NCBI RefSeq assembly: GCF_001667145.1
Contig: NZ_LZIF01000107.1
Coordinates: 51,755-115,754 of the forward strand
Origin: Mycobacterium sp. 852002-51971_SCH5477799-a
Lineage (GTDB): Bacteria > Actinomycetota > Actinomycetes > Mycobacteriales > Mycobacteriaceae
Reading direction: 5' to 3'
Length of the DNA stretch: 64,000 nt
In this document: piece after piece, positions 51,198 through 60,282 of the stretch
How the letters are laid out: each line of letters opens with the position of its first letter
Numbering within the stretch: position 1 is the first letter of the stretch
Notes under the pieces: generated by a model
The model's database searches: none
What the model saw: only the letters and a program-made list of their open reading frames with translations
What the model was told of the DNA's origin: nothing
Made by a program: the position numbers and the translations under genes

Positions 51198-53053
51198 GCG
51201 CCGAGCACCAGCCCTTCCAGCGCCCCCTTGTCGCGCCAGACCCGCAACAGGTCCTCGAAGGCGTAGAAACCGGGGCCGTACGGCTCGCCCAGGTGCGACC
51301 GGATTCCCTCGCCCCCGCCGCCACCTTCGTTGTTGTAATAGCCGGGGGTGCACTGGGCGTCGAACGCCGAATTGTCGATCGCGGTTTCCCGGATCGTCGC
51401 GCACCAATGCTCCTGCGCCGCTTGGCTGGGTTCCACGGTGGTGGCTCCGCGCTTCAGCGCCTCGGCGATGATGTAGGCGATGTGCTCGCCCTGCAGCTCA
51501 TAGTTGGCCGCGATGTTGGCGGAGATGCCGACCTGGGTGAAACCGGTATAGAACTGGTTGGGGAATCCTCGGCTGGTCATCCCGTGCAGCGTCTTGTAAC
51601 CGTCGCTCCAGTAGTCGAACAGCGACAGCCCGTCCCGTCCCTGGATGGTCTCGATCGAGTAGCGGCGGCTGATCTCGGTGGTGATCTCGAAGCCGCTGGC
51701 GTAGATGATGCAGTCGACCTCGTACTCGATACCGTTGGCGACCAACCCCTTTTCGGTGATACGTTCCACGCCTTTGGAATCGGAGACGTCGACGAGGGTG
51801 ACGTTGGGCCGGTTGAACATCGGCAGGTACTCGTCGTTGGACAGCGGCCGCTTGCACAGGAATCGGTAGTAAGGCTTGAGCGCCTCGGCGGTGTGCGGAT
51901 CGTCGACCAACGCGTCGATTCGGCGGCGCAGCCGCTCCATCAACTTGTAATCCTCTTCCTCGCGGATCGCCATGAACTGCTCGGGCGTCATCGACGCGGG
52001 GTCGGGCAGGGCGAGCACCCGCGCGGCGGTGTTGCGCCCGAGCTCGGTCCAGAAGTCGCACACCAGATCCGGTTGGCCCAGCGCCATGCCCTCGAACGTC
52101 CAGGAGTGGAAGTTGCGCTGACGCTCCCGCTGCCAGCCCGGCCGCAGCGTCTTCACCCATTCCGGGTCGGTGGGCGCGTTGTTGCGCTCGTCGACCGTCG
52201 AGGGGGTGCGCTGGAAAACGTAAAGGTGCTGGGCGTCTCGCGCCAAGAACGGGACGATCTGGATCGCGGTGGCGCCGGTGCCGATGACGGCGACCTTCTT
52301 GTCGGCGAGCTTGTGCAGGTTGCCGCCGCTGTCACCGCCGGTGTAGTCGTAGTCCCACCGCGACGAGTGAAACGCATGGCCCTTGAAGTCCTTGATTCCG
52401 GGGATGCCGGGCAGCTTGGGGCGGTGGAACGGGCCCGAGGCCAGCACGACGAACCGGGCGCGGATGTCGTCGTCGCGGTTGGTGGTGATCCGCCAGCGCT
52501 TGATCTCGTCGTCCCAGCGCAGGTCGCGGACCTGGGTGGAGAAGATCGCCGAATCGTAGAGGCCGAAGTGCTTGCCGATGTTGCGGCAGTGCTGGTAGAT
52601 CTCGACGCCGTCGGCGAATTTCTTCGACGGCATGAAATCGAGCTCTTCGAGAAGTGGTATGTAGCAGTATGATTCGTTGTCGCACTGGATGCCGGGGTAA
52701 CGGTTCCAGTACCAGACGCCGCCGAAGTCGCCGCCGAGTTCGATGACGCGGACGTCGTCGACACCCGCCTTCTTGAGGTAGGCCGCCGACAGCAGTCCCC
52801 CGAAGCCACCGCCCAGCACCGCGACGTCGATGTCCTCACGAATCGGCTCACGCGTGCTCGCGGGTGTGTAAGGGTCGACTTCGTAGTACCCGGCGAAGTC
52901 GTCCTCCAACTCGACGTACTGCTTGGAACCTTCCTTGCGGAGCCGCTTTTCGCGCTCCCGGGCGTACTTCTCGCGCAGCGCGTCGATGTCGAAGTCGTCG
53001 GGCGTCTGGGTGGGCCCGCAACCGTCTTGGTGCTGTGTCACGTCAGCGGTCAT
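51194..53053 (-). CDS. flavin monooxygenase, Baeyer-Villiger type
   Basis: A 619-aa class B flavoprotein monooxygenase. FAD motif GGGFGG at about 81-86; the BVMO fingerprint FKGHAFHSSRW (F-x-G-x-x-x-H-x-x-x-W) follows at about 223-233. The NADPH motif is GTGATAIQI. Baeyer-Villiger enzymes insert oxygen next to a ketone to form an ester or lactone. A N-terminal extension of about 70 residues resembles that of cyclododecanone/steroid BVMOs. Its ATG overlaps the Rieske-oxygenase TGA (ATGA). Confidence 0.92.
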   Translation of the reverse strand: MTADVTQHQDGCGPTQTPDDFDIDALREKYAREREKRLRKEGSKQYVELEDDFAGYYEVDPYTPASTREPIREDIDVAVLGGGFGGLLSAAYLKKAGVDDVRVIELGGDFGGVWYWNRYPGIQCDNESYCYIPLLEELDFMPSKKFADGVEIYQHCRNIGKHFGLYDSAIFSTQVRDLRWDDEIKRWRITTNRDDDIRARFVVLASGPFHRPKLPGIPGIKDFKGHAFHSSRWDYDYTGGDSGGNLHKLADKKVAVIGTGATAIQIVPFLARDAQHLYVFQRTPSTVDERNNAPTDPEWVKTLRPGWQRERQRNFHSWTFEGMALGQPDLVCDFWTELGRNTAARVLALPDPASMTPEQFMAIREEEDYKLMERLRRRIDALVDDPHTAEALKPYYRFLCKRPLSNDEYLPMFNRPNVTLVDVSDSKGVERITEKGLVANGIEYEVDCIIYASGFEITTEISRRYSIETIQGRDGLSLFDYWSDGYKTLHGMTSRGFPNQFYTGFTQVGISANIAANYELQGEHIAYIIAEALKRGATTVEPSQAAQEHWCATIRETAIDNSAFDAQCTPGYYNNEGGGGGEGIRSHLGEPYGPGFYAFEDLLRVWRDKGALEGLVLGA

Positions 53054-54450
53054 GCCTGGGGGCGCTCCTTGTCTGAAAGCTCTCGGGGCTCACCGGTGCC
53101 CATGTACCTCGACAACTGGTAGTGCAGGTTGACGGTGCTCCGTTCGCGGTACGGGTTGGGCTTGGTGCCGGGGAAGCCTAGCGACTTCATGCCCTGCTGC
53201 ACGGCGGCCATGTTGGAGAAGTCCTGCGGCAGCACCGACCGCCACCGGGGGTCCCCGACCGGGGTGTATTCCCATTCCGTCTGCGGCTCTTGGCCTTTGG
53301 GGTACAGCTCGAACACCGATACCTCGAAGATGCACTTGTCCGGGTTGTAGCTGGGATGCGGTCGCGCGCCGTAACACAGGGCGCTGGTGAGGCCCTGGCC
53401 GATCTGGAAGTTCGGGAAGATCTGCCAGGCGGTGCCGGCCTGCCCGAGGATGTCGGCGGGAATCGTCGGCCAGATCACGCCGCGGGCCTCGTCATCGCGG
53501 CGTGCCGAGGCCAGCCAGTGCTCGAGGACCTTGTCGGCCGGTGTCCCCTCGGGCAGCTCGTCAACCAGTCGCTTGGCGGCGTTCACCAGCGTCTGGGTGG
53601 TGGTGGCGTTGGTTTCCTCCATGGTGTACACCTGCATCTCCGCGGTCGACACGCGGGGATCGGCGCCGATGCCGAGGCGGATTTTGGACTTGGTGGCCTC
53701 CATGTCCTCGGGTGCGTCGTAGCCGATGTGGCTGTGCTTGCCTTGGGCTTTCGCCCATCCCTTGAATTCGCCGAACTTATTGAACTCGGGATGGGTGGTG
53801 TAGACGTGGTAGGTCTCGTTGAAGGCCTCCAGCGCGACCTTCCAGTTGCAGTCGAACGAGAGCCACTTGCGCCATTTGTAGCGCATGTTCTCCAGCCCGA
53901 ACGGGTCGAGGATCTTCGCGGCGGGGAACAGGAAATCGGCGAGCGGCTCGCAGTCGGGGTCCATGTTGATCCACAACCAACCACCCCAGGTGTCGATCCG
54001 CACCGGACGAAGGTGGGTGTTGTCGGGCGTGAGCGTGCCCTGCCAGTCCTGCTGTTCGCGAATGTGGGTGCATGCACCGTCCAGGCCGTAGGTCCAGCCG
54101 TGGAAGCCGCAGACGAACGACTTTCGGGTTCGCGCGCAGGCGTTCTTGGCGCCCTCGGGGGTGTCGATCAGGCGGCGGCCGCGGTGCATGCACACGTTGT
54201 GGTGGGCGTGAAATTCTGCTGCGCCGGTGCGCACCACGATGATCGAATCGTCGAGGATGTCGTAGGTCAGATAGCTGCCCACCTCGGGCAGCTCCTCGAC
54301 ACGGCCTACCTGCTGCCATACCTTGCGCCACAGCTTGTCCCGCTCGGCGCGGGCGTAGCCCTCGGAGATGTAAGCCTCCACGCCGATGGTCATCGGTGCC
54401 GAGAGTTCCTCGGCCGCTTCGGCATTCGCGCCCTTGGCCAGATCGGTCAT
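53050..54450 (-). CDS. Rieske non-haem iron oxygenase, alpha subunit
   Basis: A 466-aa ring-hydroxylating oxygenase large subunit. The Rieske [2Fe-2S] ligands are Cys87, His89 (CMHRG), Cys114 and His117 (CGFHGW). The mononuclear iron motif is FNETYHVYTTH with His215 and His220. No beta subunit or ferredoxin is encoded nearby, so it belongs to the alpha-only group or uses another electron donor. It starts the oxidation of the cyclic substrate, by inference. The ATG at 54450 has GAGGATG just upstream and overlaps the SDR stop by one base. Confidence 0.92.
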   Translation of the reverse strand: MTDLAKGANAEAAEELSAPMTIGVEAYISEGYARAERDKLWRKVWQQVGRVEELPEVGSYLTYDILDDSIIVVRTGAAEFHAHHNVCMHRGRRLIDTPEGAKNACARTRKSFVCGFHGWTYGLDGACTHIREQQDWQGTLTPDNTHLRPVRIDTWGGWLWINMDPDCEPLADFLFPAAKILDPFGLENMRYKWRKWLSFDCNWKVALEAFNETYHVYTTHPEFNKFGEFKGWAKAQGKHSHIGYDAPEDMEATKSKIRLGIGADPRVSTAEMQVYTMEETNATTTQTLVNAAKRLVDELPEGTPADKVLEHWLASARRDDEARGVIWPTIPADILGQAGTAWQIFPNFQIGQGLTSALCYGARPHPSYNPDKCIFEVSVFELYPKGQEPQTEWEYTPVGDPRWRSVLPQDFSNMAAVQQGMKSLGFPGTKPNPYRERSTVNLHYQLSRYMGTGEPRELSDKERPQA

Positions 54451-55304
54451 CACATCCTCCTGATCGCCGCGCGGAAGGATTCGTCCTTGAGGAAAAGCGA
54501 CGTGTTGTCGGCGCCGAGGTGGCTCCACTTGAGGTCCAGCCCGCCGTCGACGAGCAGTGTTTGGCCGGTGACGTAGCTGGACATCTTTGAGAGCAGGAAC
54601 AGGATGGCGCCGGCCTGCTCTTCGGGCCGCCCACGGCGCCCCATCGCGATCGCCTGCCGGTCGCGATCAGGGTCCTCGTCGACGTACGTGCGGGAGGCCA
54701 CCGTCTCGGTGACGCCCGGAGCGACGGCATTGACCCGAATTCCCGCCACCGCCAACTCGAGTGCCATCGTGCGGGTCATCGCCACGATCGCGGCCTTGGC
54801 CGTGCCGTAGGCGATGTGAAACGGTGCGGTGTTCATGCCGCTGATCGAGGAGATCGACACGATCGATCCCTGCTTGTGCTGCGCGACGAGCTCGCCTGCC
54901 ACGGCCTGACTCATGAAGAAGGTCGTTTCGAGGTTGTCGGCGAAGATCTTGCGCCAGTCGCCGCGCGCCACCCGGGTGGTCGGCATCCACGTCGACGGCT
55001 CGGCGCCGCCGGCGACATTGACCAGCCCGTACAAGTCGCCGTCGGCGCGGCGCGCGTGGTCGAGCACCGCGGCGATGCCCTCGTCGGTCGACGCGTCGGC
55101 GACGACGGGCAGCACGGGCAGGCCCTGCTGTGCCAGCGGGGCGATGTGTTCGTCGAGGTTTTCCTTCGACCGACTCACCGCGATCACGGTGGCCCCGGCC
55201 CGCGCGGTCATGGCCGTGACGGTTGTGCCGATGCCGCCCCCGCCGGCGCCGGAAACCACGACGACGCGCCCGTCGAGTCCTAGGAGATCCCCGTGATCGG
55301 CCAT
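54450..55304 (-). CDS. SDR-family dehydrogenase, first gene of the leftward operon
   Basis: A 284-aa classical SDR. VVVVSGAGGGGIGTTVTAM is a variant of the TGxxxGxG motif; SISSISGMNTAPFHIAYGTAK holds Ser-Tyr-Lys. GLVNVAGGAE replaces NNAG. It is the promoter-proximal gene of the Rieske/BVMO chain, coupled by TGATG. It may oxidise a hydroxyl to the ketone needed by the BVMO. The ATG at 55304 is used. Confidence 0.9.
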   Translation of the reverse strand: MADHGDLLGLDGRVVVVSGAGGGGIGTTVTAMTARAGATVIAVSRSKENLDEHIAPLAQQGLPVLPVVADASTDEGIAAVLDHARRADGDLYGLVNVAGGAEPSTWMPTTRVARGDWRKIFADNLETTFFMSQAVAGELVAQHKQGSIVSISSISGMNTAPFHIAYGTAKAAIVAMTRTMALELAVAGIRVNAVAPGVTETVASRTYVDEDPDRDRQAIAMGRRGRPEEQAGAILFLLSKMSSYVTGQTLLVDGGLDLKWSHLGADNTSLFLKDESFRAAIRRM

Positions 55305-55362
55305 GACCTGCTTTCCCCCGCCGCCGGGCGTCGCGTCGCCCGGAGCGGGATCAGTGCTAATT

Positions 55363-55374
55363 TTGTCCGGACAA
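55363..55374. promoter_or_regulatory. palindrome in the divergent catabolic promoter, candidate GntR operator
   Basis: A perfect 12-bp palindrome, TTGTCCGGACAA, at 55363-55374, sits between the leftward SDR (55304) and the rightward SMP-30-like gene (55525). Dimeric GntR regulators bind such sites, and a GntR gene lies 1.8 kb rightward in the same cluster. One copy only was seen. Confidence 0.55.
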
Positions 55375-55524
55375 GATATCGCATTCTGCTCGTTGGAGAA
55401 CACTATTCCGATCGGTGGACTTCGCTGTCAAGGTCGGTCCGCCACGCTTCGGCGGCTATTGTCTGGACTAGGAGGAGTTGATAGCGTCCAGCTCAAACGG
55501 CTGACGGAAGGACCTCGGCGAGCC

Positions 55525-57135
55525 ATGCCCATCTCAACGCAGCCATCGCGGTACCCAGTGGCGCATCCCATCGACGTCGCCGAGGGTTGGGAGCTCGAAC
55601 GGGTCACCGCGCCCAGCCGGCTGTTCGGCGCCAACGGTCTGCGCGCCGGTCCGGACGGTCGCATCTACATCGCCCAGGTGACCGGCAGCCAGATCAGCGC
55701 GCTGGACCACCGCACCGGGGAACTGGTGACCGCCAGCCCCAAGGGTGGCGACATCGTGGCACCCGACGACGTCGCGTTCGACGCCGCCGGCAACCTGTAC
55801 GCCACCGAGGTGATGGACGGCCGGGTCAGCGTGCGCGACACAGGCGGCCGAACGCGAGTGCTGCGCGACGACGTGCCGTCGGCCAACGGCATCACCTTCT
55901 ATCGGGACCGGTTGTTCATCGGTGAATGCCGTGAAGGCGGACGGCTGCTGGAATTCGACCTGGCGGGCGGGCCACCGCGGGTGCTGTTGGAGAACGTGCC
56001 CTCACCGAATGCGATGGAGGTCGGCCCGGACGGCCTGCTGTACTTCCCGGTGATGGGGGCCAACGAAATCTGGCGCATCGACCCCGACGGGGGCGAACCG
56101 CAATGCGTGGCAACCGGTCTCGGCGTGCCCGACTCGGTCAAGTTCGACGCCCAGGGCCATATCGTCTCGACGCAGGTAGCAACCGGACAAGTGCTGCGCA
56201 TCGATCCGCGCACCGGCGAACAGCGTCTGCTCGCCCAGCTGAACCCGGGCCTGGACAACTGCACCTTCGTCGGCGATCGGCTGTTCGTGTCCAACTTCAC
56301 CGGCGAGATCACCGAGATAATGCCCGACGGCACAACGCAATCCGTACTGGCAGGCGGCCTCAACTGGCCGCTTGATCTGGCGGTCAGCCACGATGGGCAG
56401 CTCTACATCGCCGACGGCACGTACTTCTACGTTGCCCTGCCCGACGGGTCCCTGCACACCGCCGGGATGTTGTTCAGCCCCGGCTACCCCGGATTCCTGC
56501 GTGGCGTTGCGGCCAGCGGGCCCGGCGAGTTCGTCGTGACGACATCTGGCGGCCAGGTCGGCCGGTATCGGCCGGAGGCCAACGAAACCGACGTGCTGGC
56601 AGACGGTTTCGACCAGCTCTACGGCGTCGCCCTGAGCCCGGGAGGCGTGGTGTTCGCCGAGCTGGGCACCGGGCGGGTGCTGTCGTGGGAGTCCGGTGAC
56701 GTCGAGGTGCTGGCGACCGGGCTGCGCGAGCCGGTCGGCGTCGCGATCGACGCGGACGGGTCCGCGCTGGTGGCGGAGGCCGGAGCCGGGCGGGTGGTGC
56801 GGATCAACGGATCGAACCCCGACACCGTCGTCACCGATCTACGACGGCCGCAGGGCATTCTGGTTCGCGGAGATGTGCTCTACGTCGTCGACGCCGGCGC
56901 CAAGGAGCTGATCGCGTTCGATCTGAGCACCAACGCGCGGCGCACGATCGCATCCGGTCTGCCGGTCGGTCCCCCGCCGGGGGTCACCCCTAAACCGCTG
57001 CGCGGCATGCCGCCGTTCTCCGGGCCGCAGGGCCCGTTCGCCGGCATCGCCGCCGCGGGCGACGGGACGCTCTACATCTCGGCCGACGGCGACGGCAGCG
57101 TGCTGGCGTTACGCCCGACCCCGGGCGGTCCCTGA
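55525..57135 (+). CDS. SMP-30/gluconolactonase-like beta-propeller protein
   Basis: A 536-aa repeat protein with SMP-30/NHL-type blades: FGANGLRAGPDGRIYIAQ, DDVAFDAAGNLYATEV, PNAMEVGPDGLLYFP, GVAIDADGSALVAEAG and others, about ten repeats. Gluconolactonase-like enzymes hydrolyse lactones with a metal ion. With a Baeyer-Villiger enzyme in the same cluster, lactone opening is a plausible role. The ATG at 55525 is used; AGGAAGG lies 10-15 bp upstream. The TGA overlaps the GntR start (TGATG). Confidence 0.85.
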   Translation: MPISTQPSRYPVAHPIDVAEGWELERVTAPSRLFGANGLRAGPDGRIYIAQVTGSQISALDHRTGELVTASPKGGDIVAPDDVAFDAAGNLYATEVMDGRVSVRDTGGRTRVLRDDVPSANGITFYRDRLFIGECREGGRLLEFDLAGGPPRVLLENVPSPNAMEVGPDGLLYFPVMGANEIWRIDPDGGEPQCVATGLGVPDSVKFDAQGHIVSTQVATGQVLRIDPRTGEQRLLAQLNPGLDNCTFVGDRLFVSNFTGEITEIMPDGTTQSVLAGGLNWPLDLAVSHDGQLYIADGTYFYVALPDGSLHTAGMLFSPGYPGFLRGVAASGPGEFVVTTSGGQVGRYRPEANETDVLADGFDQLYGVALSPGGVVFAELGTGRVLSWESGDVEVLATGLREPVGVAIDADGSALVAEAGAGRVVRINGSNPDTVVTDLRRPQGILVRGDVLYVVDAGAKELIAFDLSTNARRTIASGLPVGPPPGVTPKPLRGMPPFSGPQGPFAGIAAAGDGTLYISADGDGSVLALRPTPGGP

Positions 57136-57875
57136 TGCCCCAGGCCGTTGCCGGCGACCACCGCTACCTCCAGATCGCGCGCACGCTGCGCAAGGAGATC
57201 GTCGACGGCGTATACCCGGTGGGATCGCAGCTGCCCACCGAACACCAGCTGTGCGAGCGCTTCGCGGTGAGCCGCTACACCATCCGCGAGGCGCTGCGCC
57301 GGCTGCGCGAGGACAATCTGGTCGCATCCCGGCCGAGGGCGGGCACCCGGGTGGTACCCCGGCCGGCGTCGAGCTCCTATGCCCAGGACGCGATGTCGAT
57401 CGATGATCTGCTGGCGTTCGCGGCCGGCGCGCAGCTGACGATCGAATCCAACGCGATGGTGACGATCGATGACGAGCTCGCCGCTCGCACCGGCCTCGAA
57501 GTCGGCTCCCAGTGGTTGTCGGTGCGCGGCTACCGGCTGGCCGACGGTGCGTCGGTGCCGATGTGCCGGACGGAGTACTACATCAACCGCAGTTTCGCCG
57601 CCGTCGGCAGGCTGCTGCAACGCCACGTCGGCCCGATCTTTCCGTTGATCGAGGATCTGTTCGGCGTGAGCGTCGCCCGGTTGCACCAGGAGATCGCCGC
57701 CGTCCTGCTGTCACCGGAGCTGGCGGACGGACTCGGTGTGGAAGCGGGGACGGCCGCGCTGCAGATGCGGCGCACCTACACCACCTCCGACGGTGAGGTG
57801 GCCCAGGTGACGATCAACACCCACCTGTCGTCGAGGTTTCGGTACGCGATGACCATGCGTCGCGTGGATGAATAG
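57135..57875 (+). CDS. GntR-family regulator (HutC/UTRA type)
   Basis: A 246-aa GntR regulator. Residues 10-75 form the winged helix (LRKEIVDGVYPVGSQLPTEH, VSRYTIREALRRL). The C-terminal UTRA domain includes MCRTEYYINRSF and LQMRRTYTT and binds small carboxylates or sugars in related proteins. It is coupled to the lactonase-like gene and probably controls the divergent promoter at 55.3-55.5 kb. The effector is unknown. Confidence 0.9.
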   Translation: MPQAVAGDHRYLQIARTLRKEIVDGVYPVGSQLPTEHQLCERFAVSRYTIREALRRLREDNLVASRPRAGTRVVPRPASSSYAQDAMSIDDLLAFAAGAQLTIESNAMVTIDDELAARTGLEVGSQWLSVRGYRLADGASVPMCRTEYYINRSFAAVGRLLQRHVGPIFPLIEDLFGVSVARLHQEIAAVLLSPELADGLGVEAGTAALQMRRTYTTSDGEVAQVTINTHLSSRFRYAMTMRRVDE

Positions 57876-57896
57876 GCCGCTCCGAATGAGGTCGCG

Positions 57897-59507
57897 GTGA
57901 CTGCCCGGGCGCCCCAGGACACGGTCCAAGCTTTGGAGGCATACCGGCGCGGGTTATGGGTGCACACTACGCTGGCGGACACGCTGCGTGCGGCAGCGCA
58001 GGAATCACCTGGGCGAATCGCCCTGGTGGACAGGGATACTCGGATAGATTGCGCCGCGCTCTACGCCCAGGCCAAAGCACTCGCGGCCGCCCTGTCGGCG
58101 CGCATGCCGACGGGCAGCGTCGTGTCGTTCATGCTGCCGAACTGGCACGAGGCCGCCGCAATCTACCTGGGCGCAACACTCGCCGGGATGGTGGTGAACC
58201 CGATCCTGCCGTCGCTGCGCGACCACGACCTACGCTTCATCCTCGACGATGCCCGCACCACAATGCTTTTCGTCCCGCAAAGCTACGGCGGCCACGACTA
58301 CGCGGCGATGATCGAACGCGTGACGGCCGCAATGAGGCGCGCGCCGGAGGTGGTGGTGCTGCGCGGTGACGCCGGTGCGCACACACCGTACGGCTCACTG
58401 CTTGAGCAGGCCCCCGACGCCGCGGCGCTTCCGGCGCTGGATCCCGATTCCGTACGGATGATCCTCTACACGTCCGGGACCACGAGCCGCCCGAAAGGCG
58501 TCCTGCACACGCACAACTCGATGCATGCCCTGATTTGTCAGATCCGCGACCACTGGATGATCGCGCCGGGTGACACGTTCCTGGTGCCGTCGCCGGTCGC
58601 GCACATCGGCGGTTCGATATATGCCTTCGAATGCCCGCTGCTGCTGGGCACCACCGCGGTGCTGATGGACCGGTGGGACGCATCGGAGGCGGTAGCCCTG
58701 ATGGATTCGCAGCGGTGCACCCACATGGCGGGGGCCACACCGTTTCTGCAGCAGTTGTTGTCGGCCGCCGAGCGCACCGGGACCCGCCTGCCGGACCTGA
58801 AGGTGTTCATCTGCGGCGGCGCGTCGGCGTCGCCGTCGTTGATCCGCCGCGCCGCGGGGTATTTCGACCGCGCGGTGATCACCAGGGTGTACGGCTGCAC
58901 GGAAGTGCCCGTCGCGACCGTCGGCGCTCCCCGTCCCGACGAGGCCGGTGCCGCGGCGGATACCGACGGCAGGCCCGGGATCGCCGAGATCAAGCTCGTC
59001 GCCCACGAAGCCGCGCCCACCGGCGACGGGGAGATCTGTGTGCGCGGCCCACAGATGCTGCGGGGTTATCTTCACCCCGAAGACGGCGCCGAGTCTTTCG
59101 ATGACGCAGGCTTTTTCCGCACCGGCGACCTCGGGCGCTGGATCGACGACGAATACCTCGTGGTGACCGGCCGGGCGAAGGACGTCATCATTCGCAGCGG
59201 GGAGAACATCTCGGCCAAGGAGGTCGAGGACCTGCTTGCCGACCATCCCGGCATCGCCGAGGTCGCGGTCGTCGGGCTGCCCGACGACCGCACCGGGGAG
59301 CGGGCCTGTGCGGTGATCGTGCCCGCGGGCGCGGCGGCCCCGGACGTCGCGAGTTTGCTTGCGTTGCTGGTGAGCAAGGGCGTCGCCAAATTCAAGGCAC
59401 CCGAACAGGTCGTGATCCGGGACGTCCTGCCGAAGAACGACGCGGGCAAGGTTCTCAAGCATCGGATCCGGGTGTCGCTGATGCAGGAGTTGACGAAGGA
59501 TGGGTGA
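57897..59507 (+). CDS. AMP-dependent acyl-CoA synthetase
   Basis: A 536-aa ANL ligase. A3 motif ILYTSGTTSRPKGVLHT at about 184-200, then RVYGCTEVPVATV, FFRTGDLGRW, and the hinge LVVTGRAKDVIIRSGENISAKEVED. The C-terminal ends LPKNDAGKVLKHR with the catalytic Lys. It follows the GntR gene by 21 bp and overlaps the SDR gene by eight bases. It should activate a carboxylic acid produced by the pathway. Cyclohexanecarboxylate-type ligases look similar. Confidence 0.9.
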   Translation: MTARAPQDTVQALEAYRRGLWVHTTLADTLRAAAQESPGRIALVDRDTRIDCAALYAQAKALAAALSARMPTGSVVSFMLPNWHEAAAIYLGATLAGMVVNPILPSLRDHDLRFILDDARTTMLFVPQSYGGHDYAAMIERVTAAMRRAPEVVVLRGDAGAHTPYGSLLEQAPDAAALPALDPDSVRMILYTSGTTSRPKGVLHTHNSMHALICQIRDHWMIAPGDTFLVPSPVAHIGGSIYAFECPLLLGTTAVLMDRWDASEAVALMDSQRCTHMAGATPFLQQLLSAAERTGTRLPDLKVFICGGASASPSLIRRAAGYFDRAVITRVYGCTEVPVATVGAPRPDEAGAAADTDGRPGIAEIKLVAHEAAPTGDGEICVRGPQMLRGYLHPEDGAESFDDAGFFRTGDLGRWIDDEYLVVTGRAKDVIIRSGENISAKEVEDLLADHPGIAEVAVVGLPDDRTGERACAVIVPAGAAAPDVASLLALLVSKGVAKFKAPEQVVIRDVLPKNDAGKVLKHRIRVSLMQELTKDG

Positions 59508-60282
59508 GATGCAGGTCGCAATCGTCACTGGCGCGAGCAGCGGTATCGGCTTGGGGTGCGCGACGAAGCTCGCCGAGATGGGCATGGCGGTCCTCGGCAC
59601 CGGCCGCGACCGCAACCGGCTCGCCGAGCTGGAAGCGGCGGTCGGCGATTCGGAACGCATCGCGACCCTGACGGTCGACCTGACCGACGACGACGCACCG
59701 CGCCGCATCGTGGACCTCGCGGTCGACCGGTGGGGCCATATCGACTTCCTGATCAACAACGCCGGAGTCGGTAGCCCCAAGCCGCTGCACGAGACCGACG
59801 ACGAAACCCTGGACTACTTCCTGGGTTTGATGCTGCGGGCGCCGTTTCGGCTCGCCCGCGAGGTGCTGCCCCACATGGAACCCGGGTCGGCGATCATCAA
59901 CGTCACCTCGACATTCGCGGTCGTCGGCGGCCTGCGCGGCGGCGCGTACTCCGCCGCCAAGGGCGGCCTGACCGCGCTGACCACTCACATCGCGTGTCAG
60001 TACGGCGCGTCCGGCATCCGCTGCAACGCCGTGGCCCCCGGGGTGACGGTGACGCCGATGGTGGAGAAGCGCTTGGAGGACGAGCGATTCCGCAAGATCA
60101 ACACCGAGATGACGCCGCATCAGCGGCTGGGCCGCATCGACGACATCGCCAGCACAATTGCCTTCCTGTGTTCGCCTGGTGGCAGTTTCATCAACGGTCA
60201 GACGATCGTCGTCGACGGCGGCTGGAGCTCGACAAAGTACCTGTCCGAGTTCGCGCTGTCGTCGCGGTGGATCGAGCAATGA
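59500..60282 (+). CDS. SDR-family dehydrogenase
   Basis: A 260-aa classical SDR with TGASSGIGLG (10-19), NNAGVGSPKP and an active-site block STFAVVGGLRGGAYSAAKGG (Ser, Tyr, Lys). The C-terminal INGQTIVVDGGWSS is intact. It overlaps the ligase upstream, and its TGA overlaps the next ligase start (ATGA), so it lies inside one operon. Substrate unknown. Confidence 0.92.
   Translation: MGEMQVAIVTGASSGIGLGCATKLAEMGMAVLGTGRDRNRLAELEAAVGDSERIATLTVDLTDDDAPRRIVDLAVDRWGHIDFLINNAGVGSPKPLHETDDETLDYFLGLMLRAPFRLAREVLPHMEPGSAIINVTSTFAVVGGLRGGAYSAAKGGLTALTTHIACQYGASGIRCNAVAPGVTVTPMVEKRLEDERFRKINTEMTPHQRLGRIDDIASTIAFLCSPGGSFINGQTIVVDGGWSSTKYLSEFALSSRWIEQ

Noticed and set aside
53290..54576. 428-aa plus-strand frame opposite the Rieske oxygenase
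   Set aside because: The minus strand carries both iron-ligand sets. The plus-strand frame is a shadow.
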